Part shown: positions 1 to 6,063 of the stretch, piece after piece | How positions within the stretch are numbered: the first letter of the stretch is position 1 | Layout of the letters: the number at the start of each line of letters is the position of its first letter | DNA from: Syntrophaceae bacterium UBA4778 | GTDB lineage: Bacteria; Desulfobacterota; Syntrophia; Syntrophales; UBA4778 | Length of the DNA stretch: 13,350 nt | Assembly (NCBI GenBank): GCA_002403175.1 | Contig: DHHG01000280.1 | Location: 1 to 13,350, forward strand | Direction: 5' to 3' | Translations under genes and position numbers: made by a program | Notes under the pieces: generated by a model | The model's input: the letters and a program-made list of their open reading frames with translations, nothing else | What the model was told of the DNA's origin: nothing | Databases searched by the model: none

Positions 1-239
1 TCTTGTTTTATCCTTTCCCCCGTTTCGTCCAGTTCATCGGTAAGGTCCTCTTCCACAGCTGGAAGCTCTCTCTCAAATTCCGAACGCTCATCCAAAGGGG
101 CATCATTTTCATATCCGCCCAGATCCCAGATCAAATCATCAAGGTCTTCGTCTTCTTTTCTGTCCAAACCGCTCTCGAATTCATCTTGTTTATCTTTTAA
201 AATATCATCTAAGGATTCTCGACTTTTTCTCCTTGCCAT
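1..239 (-). CDS. Partial acidic hypothetical protein, N-terminal 79 residues only
   Basis: An open frame starts at an ATG (complement of 237-239) and runs without a stop off the left edge, so only the N-terminus is visible. A near-perfect Shine-Dalgarno, AGGAGG (complement of 246-251), lies 6 bases upstream and supports both the gene and this start. The protein opens with a basic patch (MARRKSRESL) and then becomes strongly acidic, with runs such as DRKEDEDLDDLIWDLGG and many Glu/Asp up to the edge. There is no signal peptide or membrane segment, so it is probably cytoplasmic. It lies 133 bases downstream of the HD-GYP gene on the same strand and could share its transcript, although its strong own ribosome site suggests independent translation. 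I do not recognise the family. The charged composition suggests a partner-binding or disordered protein, but that is only inference. Confidence 0.6.
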   Translation of the reverse strand, partial: MARRKSRESLDDILKDKQDEFESGLDRKEDEDLDDLIWDLGGYENDAPLDERSEFERELPAVEEDLTDELDETGERIKQ

Positions 240-372
240 CGCACGCCTCCTCGATAAGGCATTTATAGCGGGAAAGCCGCTTTTTAATCCTCCCTTGAAT
301 AAAAGGTAGCAATAAACAGATAGAATGCAAGTGGGAAAATAAGAGGAGCAAGGACACCGATAGGAGGAAAAA

Positions 373-1374
373 TTACTTTACGAACACCAAAGCAAATCTT
401 TCAAATAAATCTTTCTGGAAATGATTGATCATCTCATTGCGCATCAGCCTAAGGGCTTCAAAAGGAGGCAGCTTTTTCTTATAGGAGCGCTCCGAAGTCA
501 GGGCATCATAAACATCCGCGATCGAACATATTCGGGCATATAGGTGAATCTGTTTTCCCTTTAACTCGTTTGGATACCCGGTACCATCCTCTCTTTCATG
601 ATGCTGCATCACAATGATATTGGCTTCTTCGCTCAGTTGATGTGTTTTGGCCAGCATTTTTGCCCCTTCCACCGGATGGCGTCGAATAAGGCTCAATTCT
701 TCCAGATCCAGCTTACCTGGTTTGTTAATAATAGAGCTATCTATATTTACTTTTCCCAAATCATGAAGAAAAAAGCCGGCGCCCAGTTCTCGCATATTGT
801 GAATGATGGATCCCTTGAAAATTTGTTTGGCAAGCAAAAGAGAGAGAAAGCCCACATTAACGGAATGAGTATAGGTATATACATCATGACTCGTTATACT
901 CAAGAGATGCTGGGACATTTCGTCCTCAGACATGATGCAGTCCACCACTTCAAAAATGCCCTGCTTGGCGCTTTTGATATTTGCTGCGGAAGGGTCCTCC
1001 AGAAGCCTGTTCATCAGGACGAGAGATGAATTCTTAACGGCAACTGCCTTGTTCTTGGGGGGCATATCCTTGCTTCTTACCGCATTGAGAAGCTCCGTCG
1101 GAACGATTTCTTCCGGTTTCCATATCTTAGCGGTTTTCTGCTCGCTCTGCTCCGGCTGACTTTTCTGGGCCTCCTCGATCATGCTCTTCGAATAATCAAC
1201 AAGAACCAAGTTAAAACCGGAACTTATAATTTTTTCGATCTCTTTTTCGGATGCAATTACAAATTGATTCTTCAGGAACGGGTGTTTAAACCAGCTCGAA
1301 GGCAACATAACATACATCCCAACTTTAAGATCTTTGGGTTTTATTTTGGAAACCGAATTGGCTGAATCTTCCAT
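373..1374 (-). CDS. DUF3391 / HD-GYP domain cyclic-di-GMP phosphodiesterase
   Basis: The 333-residue soluble protein has an N-terminal DUF3391-type region (about residues 8-95, with KIKPKDLKVGMYV at its start) and a C-terminal HD-GYP domain (about 150-330). Metal and catalytic signatures are all present: H170 in a YTHSVNV context, the H204-D205 pair in FLHDLGKVNID, HHE at 258-260, DGTGYP at 263-268, and D287 in SIADVYDAL. HD-GYP proteins with these residues hydrolyse cyclic-di-GMP to pGpG and/or GMP in the cytoplasm, lowering the signal that favours biofilm and exopolysaccharide. No transmembrane segment or receiver domain is visible, so input must come through the N-terminal region. It follows epsI after a 92-base gap on the same strand; it may be the tail of the exosortase operon or have its own promoter. 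The Shine-Dalgarno before the ATG is poor. Family assignment is secure; activity is inferred. Confidence 0.93.
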   Translation of the reverse strand: MEDSANSVSKIKPKDLKVGMYVMLPSSWFKHPFLKNQFVIASEKEIEKIISSGFNLVLVDYSKSMIEEAQKSQPEQSEQKTAKIWKPEEIVPTELLNAVRSKDMPPKNKAVAVKNSSLVLMNRLLEDPSAANIKSAKQGIFEVVDCIMSEDEMSQHLLSITSHDVYTYTHSVNVGFLSLLLAKQIFKGSIIHNMRELGAGFFLHDLGKVNIDSSIINKPGKLDLEELSLIRRHPVEGAKMLAKTHQLSEEANIIVMQHHEREDGTGYPNELKGKQIHLYARICSIADVYDALTSERSYKKKLPPFEALRLMRNEMINHFQKDLFERFALVFVK

Positions 1375-1466
1375 AAGCTGCTTTTAATAATTTATAATTT
1401 ACAAACCGCATAGATATGATCGGTAATTTATTTGCAAACTTTAAAACGTGATGACACAGGTAAAAA

Positions 1467-2123
1467 TTATCCTGGTATATAGGAACGAATGTAAGGAAAA
1501 ATACTTCGGACAAATCTCTTCTGCCTTTCCAGGGCAGCTGACGCATCCGGCTCAGAATTACAGTTGACTCGAATCAGCGCTCCATCCGTCCTGCGCTTAA
1601 CAGTGCCGTCCAGAATTAAGTATATTTTATTTAGAAACTCATCCGCATAAATGCGCCCCCTCCCCTGATACCAGAATAGAAACCATTGCCGTTCAGATCC
1701 TTTGATCATCAGCATCTTATTGATCTTAACAGGGTTTGAGATTCCCATATTCGGCACCGACATTTCGATTATTTCGGTGCTCAAAGGATTCCAACCCGAA
1801 CCGGGAAGGCACTGGCGCGGAGAATGAATTACCTTTCCCTGACGTTGGGCTTGAAAATAGCCGATATAAAGGCTGATTACATTCCCCTCTCGATCGGCGT
1901 AATCCCGCATCGTATAATCATCCACCTTTAAAATCTCCAGCGTCCTTTGGTCCAGGCTATGGGACTTGATCAGTCGCCAATCTTCGATTCTTTCGGGAAA
2001 GTCTTTTAGCCGGGTCTGGTACAACTTGTTTTCCGCACCCAAAATAGCATGCGTTGCGTAGATGCCTATGCCCAACACAGCCAATAAAATAACTATTTTC
2101 AGATGAATCCCTTGCATCTTCAC
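1467..2123 (-). CDS. epsI: EpsI family exosortase-associated protein
   Basis: The 218-residue protein has one N-terminal hydrophobic segment (about residues 8-28) and an extracytoplasmic remainder. The family signature HSPRQCLPGSGW lies at 100-111 (H100, C105, W111), followed by a second conserved zone around FWYQGRGR. EpsI-family proteins occur beside or fused to exosortases in PEP-CTERM/exopolysaccharide systems; their biochemical role is not firmly known. The gene is translationally coupled to the exosortase. The longest reading starts at GTG 2123, giving a GTGA overlap with the exosortase stop. An ATG two codons later (2115-2117) has an AGGTGA ribosome site 3-5 bases ahead and is an equally good start. 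Length is normal for the family, and nothing is broken. The identity is confident, the exact start is not. Confidence 0.92.
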   Translation of the reverse strand: MKMQGIHLKIVILLAVLGIGIYATHAILGAENKLYQTRLKDFPERIEDWRLIKSHSLDQRTLEILKVDDYTMRDYADREGNVISLYIGYFQAQRQGKVIHSPRQCLPGSGWNPLSTEIIEMSVPNMGISNPVKINKMLMIKGSERQWFLFWYQGRGRIYADEFLNKIYLILDGTVKRRTDGALIRVNCNSEPDASAALERQKRFVRSIFPYIRSYIPG

Positions 2124-2974
2124 CTCGAATCACCTCCGATGATTTTCCCGAAAAACATTAAAAAGAAGAAAGCAATGATATAAAGTACCCAGCCGGAGAC
2201 GGTATGAAAAAAACCCTGTGCTAAGGCTATTCCATAATGATTGGCCAGAATACCCGTTCCGGAAACCCGGACCGTATTGCTGATGATCGCAATCGGAAAT
2301 GTAGATACGACCAGAAGCAATCTCTTCGTCACTGTTTTTTGATTGAAATAAGCAAACACGACAGAAAGCGCAAGCAGTGATATCAGAGATCGGATCCCAG
2401 AACATGCCTCCGCAACCTCCAGGGATGAATTCGCCAATTGCAGCACATTGCCTTCCCTCAATACCGGAATCCCGATAATCTGGAGAATCGAACCGGACAG
2501 GTTGGAAGCGATCGTTTGCATTGGTAGAGTTATCTTATCCAGGAGAATAGAAGGGAGGGGAATCATGAAAATCAGGTAGGCAATGGGGAACATGCAGCCT
2601 TTCAGATATTCCCTTCCCAGGATGAACAGCACCGTGCCCCCCATGACTATCAGGAGAGACAATCGGGATGTAAAATTCTCCATGGCCAGCGTCCCCAGAT
2701 TGAGGACAATTAAACCAAAAAGAATCAGTACGAGTCCCCACCAGGAACCCTCCGGCTTTAGAGAAGTAAATTGCTTTCGCCTGTCGTAGAGAACATAAAG
2801 GGATAAGAGCGGTATGACAAATCCGTGCGAAAAGTCGGGGAGGGTTATCCAATCTTCCACCAGACTATTGAGAACGCGGGAATAAAGGATTGCAACAGCG
2901 GTAATGATTGCCGCCGTTTCCAACCATAAGGCGTATTGATTCTTGAAGGACTGGATTACATTCTCGTTCGACAT
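2120..2974 (-). CDS. Exosortase (EpsH/Xrt family membrane transpeptidase-like protein)
   Basis: The 284-residue polytopic inner-membrane protein has about eight hydrophobic segments. The three exosortase catalytic positions are present: Cys191 in EVAEACSGIRSL, Arg236 in ISNTVRV, and His257 in GFFHTVSGW. The N-terminal LPDFSHGFVIP and the MIPLPS segment (137-142) are also typical. Exosortases recognise C-terminal PEP-CTERM-type signals on exported proteins and are thought to cleave them and transfer the protein to an envelope acceptor, much as sortases do in Gram-positives. The VAEACSGIRSL wording resembles the XrtA subtype, but I cannot assign the subtype without a search. The start is supported by a GGGAGGGG ribosome site just upstream. 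The gene begins an apparent operon with epsI (overlapping) and perhaps the HD-GYP gene. No PEP-CTERM substrate or polysaccharide synthesis gene is in this window, so substrates must be elsewhere. Confidence 0.95.
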   Translation of the reverse strand: MSNENVIQSFKNQYALWLETAAIITAVAILYSRVLNSLVEDWITLPDFSHGFVIPLLSLYVLYDRRKQFTSLKPEGSWWGLVLILFGLIVLNLGTLAMENFTSRLSLLIVMGGTVLFILGREYLKGCMFPIAYLIFMIPLPSILLDKITLPMQTIASNLSGSILQIIGIPVLREGNVLQLANSSLEVAEACSGIRSLISLLALSVVFAYFNQKTVTKRLLLVVSTFPIAIISNTVRVSGTGILANHYGIALAQGFFHTVSGWVLYIIAFFFLMFFGKIIGGDSR

Positions 2975-3015
2975 AGCCCCTCCCGAAATTCATTTGAAGT
3001 TGGATCATCTCCAGG

Positions 3016-3033
3016 TTGCCTTTAAAAAGGCAA
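3016..3033. promoter_or_regulatory. 18-bp perfect palindrome in the exosortase leader
   Basis: TTGCCTTTAAAAAGGCAA is a dyad with 8-base arms around AA, lying 42-59 bases upstream of the exosortase start. If the sigma-54-like promoter at 3048-3062 is used, this lies at about +4 to +21 of the transcript. It could bind a repressor or form a short RNA hairpin at the 5' end. The symmetry is seen directly; the function is inferred. Confidence 0.45.
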
Positions 3034-3047
3034 ATACAGAAGCAGAG

Positions 3048-3062
3048 GCATAGTCTGTGCCA
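3048..3062 (-). promoter_or_regulatory. Sigma-54 (-24/-12) promoter for the exosortase operon
   Basis: Read on the minus strand, the sequence is TGGCACAGACTATGC, which fits the sigma-54 consensus TGGCACG-N4-TTGCW with the invariant GG-N10-GC spacing exact and the preceding base a pyrimidine. The predicted transcript would start near 3036, giving a leader of about 60 bases before the exosortase ATG. Sigma-54 control is known for some PEP-CTERM systems, where the PrsK/PrsR pair acts as sensor and enhancer-binding regulator. That family knowledge makes this site more credible, but no prsK or prsR is in the window. Confidence 0.6.
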
Positions 3063-3067
3063 GACAG

Positions 3068-3114
3068 GATTGGAAGGGATCTAAATTAAGAAGCCATATC
3101 AATGGCTTCCAATC
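3068..3114. promoter_or_regulatory. Overlapping dyads upstream of the sigma-54 site, candidate activator binding region
   Basis: Two inverted repeats share one arm. GAAGCCAT (3090-3097) pairs with ATGGCTTC (3102-3109) around a 4-base spacer. GATTGGAAG (3068-3076) is matched by CTTCCAATC (3106-3114) across 29 bases. They lie just upstream of the -24 box, about 32 to 78 bases before the inferred start site. They could be sites for an enhancer-binding protein, or alternative hairpins if transcription begins further upstream. The 9-base and 8-base matches are exact; the role is inferred. Confidence 0.4.
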
Positions 3115-3227
3115 AGCATATTATCAATACTTAAAACGAAATTATTCTTTTCTTTTCTTGATCATCATCTTTTGCAGGTATGGGCGAGATATCCGCAAAA
3201 AAAGGAGTTCTGGGTTAAAAATGATTA

Positions 3228-3409
3228 AGAGCTTGTCCGTAAATAACCTTTCCATCTCGCATCCCGTCTTCACGTCATCTTTTCTCGTGTCTCAATCGCA
3301 AAACCCTCGACGTAGCGTTGCTACGACTGCGTTTTTGCTCAATCGAGCCGAAAAAATCTAACGCAAATCCGGGCGCGATCTTGGGCAACGTTATTTACAA
3401 ACAAGCTCT
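3228..3409. repeat. 182-bp palindromic MITE-like element with 20-bp terminal inverted repeats
   Basis: The left end AGAGCTTGTCCGTAAATAAC (3228-3247) is the inverse of the right end (3390-3409) with only two mismatches. The two halves remain imperfectly complementary inward to a central hairpin, CGTAGC-GTT-GCTACG (3311-3325), whose centre coincides with the centre of the element. It could therefore fold end to end as one long stem. A frame across it (3158-3361) has no family resemblance, so the element appears non-coding. A target duplication is not clear; the flanks are A/T-rich. It resembles a non-autonomous mobile or repetitive extragenic palindromic unit inserted between the cheW terminator and the exosortase control region. 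Copy number cannot be seen here. Confidence 0.7.
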
Positions 3410-3412
3410 AAA

Positions 3413-3451
3413 TAAAAAAATGGGAACCGACCGACTTTGCGGAGGGTTCCC
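3413..3451 (-). terminator. Intrinsic terminator downstream of cheW
   Basis: On the minus strand, GGGAACC (complement of 3445-3451) pairs with GGTTCCC (complement of 3422-3428). An inner CCG/CGG stem closes a 6-base loop, and a T-rich tail follows (seven T, complement of 3414-3420). It lies 50 bases after the cheW stop, separating cheW from the exosortase operon. The right end of the palindromic element begins just beyond the T tract. Confidence 0.8.
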
Positions 3452-3500
3452 GAAGGTACTGACGAGCGTATAGAAGGATTTCAGCAAGCCTGTGATTGTC

Positions 3501-4010
3501 TTAAGCAGCTTTCGGAAGGGAGGCGATATCATCCGAACTCATGACCTTATCGATATCCAACAGTATCTTTACACCTCCGCCAACCTTAGCCATCCCGAGA
3601 ATAAAATCCGTATTCATTCCAGTGCCGAATGCTGGCGGGTTTTCAATATCGTTTGCCCTGATATTCAGAACCTCAGATACGGTGTCTACAACAATTCCTA
3701 TCCGGATGTTACCGCACTCTGTTTTGATTTCAACAACGATAATGCAGGTGCGATCCGTATATTCCATGGCGTTCATTCCGAATTTGAGCCTTAAATCGAT
3801 GACCGGAATAACTTTGCCCCTTAGATTAATGACTCCTTTGACAAAGACGGGCGTTTGAGGAATGGTAGTAATCGCCATCATGCCGATGATTTCCTTGATC
3901 TTCAGAATACCTATGCCATATTCCTCTCCGGCAAGAATAAATGTAAGATATTTCCCTTCCCGATCAGACATCACCTTTACTGCCTGATTCATTGCATTGA
4001 TATCAGACAT
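3501..4010 (-). CDS. cheW: Chemotaxis adaptor protein CheW
   Basis: The 169-residue cytoplasmic protein consists of a single CheW-like domain (about residues 18-160). The typical core IKEIIGM (38-44) is followed by VINLRGKVIPVIDLR (60-74), which carries the receptor/CheA-interface arginine R64 in the NLRG motif. CheW couples methyl-accepting receptors to the kinase CheA and so transmits stimuli to the flagellar motor. A strong AAAGGAGG ribosome site before the ATG supports the start. It is monocistronic here: a sigma-28-like promoter lies 55-81 bases upstream and an intrinsic terminator follows. No cheA, receptor or other chemotaxis gene is adjacent, so it is an orphan copy serving components encoded elsewhere. 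Length and motifs are normal for the family. Confidence 0.95.
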   Translation of the reverse strand: MSDINAMNQAVKVMSDREGKYLTFILAGEEYGIGILKIKEIIGMMAITTIPQTPVFVKGVINLRGKVIPVIDLRLKFGMNAMEYTDRTCIIVVEIKTECGNIRIGIVVDTVSEVLNIRANDIENPPAFGTGMNTDFILGMAKVGGGVKILLDIDKVMSSDDIASLPKAA

Positions 4011-4064
4011 CGCTTTATCCCTCCTTTGATTTCAATTTCGTATGATTTGATCTGCTATGGATGT

Positions 4065-4091
4065 TTATCGGCAGCAATTTAATTTAGCTTA
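4065..4091 (-). promoter_or_regulatory. Sigma-28 (FliA)-type promoter for cheW
   Basis: The minus strand carries a perfect -10 box GCCGATAA (complement of 4065-4072), preceded at the standard 15-base distance by TAAG (complement of 4088-4091), one base off the TAAA core of the -35 element. The match and the chemotaxis target agree: FliA controls cheW in many motile bacteria. The inferred start would leave a leader of roughly 45-50 bases before the cheW ATG. Confidence 0.65.
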
Positions 4092-4328
4092 AATTTATTT
4101 CACCTTGCTACCGGTTCAATCTACTTTCGTAAGAAATTAATCCACATTCTGACCAAATTCAGATTTCAGGCGTATTCCCAACAAAAGATATTCAATGCTA
4201 ACTCTTAGAATCGGGGGATAACAACTCACCGGTGCATAGATGCATTCATTCCACTGAATACGGCAGCGAGCGCATTCCTCGCCTGGCTGCGGGGTATGCG
4301 AGCGGATTATGTTTAAGATTCCTTCCTT
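4092..4328. other. Divergent intergenic region between cheW and the efflux operon
   Basis: This stretch separates the minus-strand block from the plus-strand efflux operon. No frame here looks coding. It contains a small dyad TGCAT-AG-ATGCA (4233-4244) and a GC-rich patch around 4262-4305 with repeated GCGAGCG-like words. No plus-strand promoter with well-spaced -35/-10 boxes stands out, although the efflux operon's promoter must lie in this region or in the leader just after it. No divergent regulator gene (TetR, MarR or LysR type) is present. Confidence 0.5.
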
Positions 4329-4360
4329 GAGAATCGAAGATTCTCCGGAGCTTTAAGCTC
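4329..4360 (+). promoter_or_regulatory. Tandem hairpins in the efflux operon leader overlapping the ribosome site
   Basis: Two exact inverted repeats lie almost end to end: GAGAATC-GAA-GATTCTC (4329-4345) and GAGCTT-T-AAGCTC (4348-4360). The second ends one base before the ATG at 4362. The only Shine-Dalgarno candidate, GGAG at 4347-4350, sits largely in the second stem, so the RNA structure could hide it. As DNA, either dyad could be an operator. The symmetry is seen; regulation is inferred. Confidence 0.45.
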
Positions 4361-4361
4361 A

Positions 4362-5963
4362 ATGACAGCAATGCAAAAAAGAACTTTAGGAACATTTCCG
4401 GGTAAGAAAAAAATATTATATTTTATTCCGATTCTATTTTTGCTCCTTACAGCTTGCATGAAAGTGGGTCCTGATTATGTGAGGCCGAATGTGGCCATTG
4501 AACAAAACTGGCAGGAGGCGCAAAATGCACGCCTGAAATCGGGACCGTCAGATTATAAAAACTGGTGGAGTGTTTTTAAAGATCCCGTTCTTAACGAGTT
4601 AATTGAACGATCATACCGCGATAATCTGACACTCCGGATTGCCGGTGTTCGGGTACTGCAGTCGAGGGCAAGGCTCGGTATCATCGTCGGAGATTTCTAT
4701 CCCCAAACTCAAAACGCAAACGGAGCTTTGCAATATGGCCGTTCAAGCAGCAGTGCATCATTCAGTGGCGGCGTAAGTTATACACAATCAGATATCGGCA
4801 TCGCAGCCGGTTGGGAATTAGACTTCTGGGGTCGTTTCAGGCGGGCGATTGAATCGGCCGATGCTGCCTGGCTGTCATCGATTGCCAATTACGACAATAC
4901 CCTTGTGACTCTCACGGCTGATGTTGCCTCCACCTACATCTTAATCAGAACACTGGAAAAAAGAATTGCCATTGCACGTGAAAATGCAATGGCTCAAGAA
5001 GAGATCATGAGAATCGTGAATACCCGGTTTCAGCATGGCACCGTCTCACAGCTCGATGTTGAGCAGGCTACCACGGCCTTGAAGAACACGCTGGCCCTGG
5101 TCCCGTCGCTTGAGGCCCAATTGAGACAGGCCATGGATGCTCTATGCATTCTGCTGGGACTGCCTCCCGGCAGCTTGAATTATTTGTTGGCGGAGCCTTC
5201 TTTCATCCCCGTTTCTCCGCCTGAAGTTGTCGTCGGCATTCCGGTCGATCTCCTTCGGCGGCGTCCGGATATCCGCAATATAGAAAACCTGGCTGCCGCT
5301 CAGTGTGCCCAGATCGGAGTGGCCAAAGCGGACTATTATCCGGCGTTTTCGCTCAACGGGATATTCGGATTTTTGTCGACCGATGTGAAACCTTCCAGCT
5401 TGAGCGATCTGTTCAAATGGAGCAGCCGGTATTACCAGACCGGTCCGGCTTTTCAGTGGAACCTTTTCAATTACGGCCGAATTTCAAATAACGTTCGCCT
5501 GCAGGACGCCTTCTTTCAAGAAATGTTGATTACTTACCAGAACGCAGTTCTTACCGCCCAGAGGGATGTTGAAGACAATCTGATTGCATTCCTCATGGCA
5601 CAGGAAAGGGCAGACCTGCTCGCGTCAAGTGCTGCAGCCGCTCGCAAGGCTCTGGATATAGCCTATTTACAGTATAAGGAAGGTACGAAGGATTTTACGA
5701 CAGTCATGTTAGCCCAGCAGTCGCTGTTGACCGAACAGGATAATCTTGCATCGACGCTCGGCAATCAGGCAACCAGTCTGGTGGGAGTTTACCGGTCCCT
5801 GGGTGGCGGCTGGGAATGGAGGGAAGGAAGGGATATTCTGCCCCCCGATATGAAGAAGGATATGGCCAGAAGGACCGACTGGGGTCAATTGCTGGCCCCA
5901 TCCTACTATAATCCTACCTTTGATAAGAAACCGGACGGCCACGTTCGCCTCCCGGACTGGTGA
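4362..5963 (+). CDS. Outer-membrane efflux lipoprotein, TolC/OprM/NodT family
   Basis: The 533-residue protein is the outer-membrane channel of the tripartite exporter. A type II signal peptide ends in the lipobox LLTAC, giving a mature lipidated Cys32. The family opening VGPDYVRP follows at 35-42, then two outer-membrane efflux repeats that build the beta-barrel and periplasmic helical tunnel. The conserved PVDLLRRRPDI (294-304) falls at the start of the second repeat. After the usual GGGWEW ending there are about 45 extra residues, rich in charge, proline and tyrosine, so it is longer than typical OprM-type proteins. The start at ATG 4362 has only a distant GGAG; ATG 4371 is a possible alternative, and both keep the signal peptide. 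It heads the operon, with the fusion protein about 100 bases downstream. Substrate is not evident from the sequence. Confidence 0.94.
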   Translation: MTAMQKRTLGTFPGKKKILYFIPILFLLLTACMKVGPDYVRPNVAIEQNWQEAQNARLKSGPSDYKNWWSVFKDPVLNELIERSYRDNLTLRIAGVRVLQSRARLGIIVGDFYPQTQNANGALQYGRSSSSASFSGGVSYTQSDIGIAAGWELDFWGRFRRAIESADAAWLSSIANYDNTLVTLTADVASTYILIRTLEKRIAIARENAMAQEEIMRIVNTRFQHGTVSQLDVEQATTALKNTLALVPSLEAQLRQAMDALCILLGLPPGSLNYLLAEPSFIPVSPPEVVVGIPVDLLRRRPDIRNIENLAAAQCAQIGVAKADYYPAFSLNGIFGFLSTDVKPSSLSDLFKWSSRYYQTGPAFQWNLFNYGRISNNVRLQDAFFQEMLITYQNAVLTAQRDVEDNLIAFLMAQERADLLASSAAAARKALDIAYLQYKEGTKDFTTVMLAQQSLLTEQDNLASTLGNQATSLVGVYRSLGGGWEWREGRDILPPDMKKDMARRTDWGQLLAPSYYNPTFDKKPDGHVRLPDW

Positions 5964-6063
5964 TTGAAGATTCACTGTCGCATGCAGCAGGGAATGAGCT
6001 CGCTGCCAGATTCAAGTCAATCCGGATTTGCGTTATGCATTGCTTCTCCAAATGGAAATTGCC

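Noticed and set aside
267..285. Hairpin AGCGG/CCGCT followed by five T on the plus strand
   Set aside because: It would terminate plus-strand transcription, but no plus-strand gene lies upstream. On the minus strand, where the genes are, there is no T tract after the stem.
3158..3361. 67-residue plus-strand frame
   Set aside because: It runs across the palindromic element and has no ribosome site or family resemblance; it appears to be chance coding of repeat sequence.
4285..4301. Sigma-54-like GG...GC on the plus strand upstream of the efflux operon
   Set aside because: The spacing between GG and GC is 11 rather than the required 10 bases, and the flanking boxes do not match.
6028..6063. 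TTG at 6028 or ATG at 6052 as the adaptor start
   Set aside because: They add residues ahead of a normal lipoprotein signal peptide and have no better ribosome site than ATG 6064.
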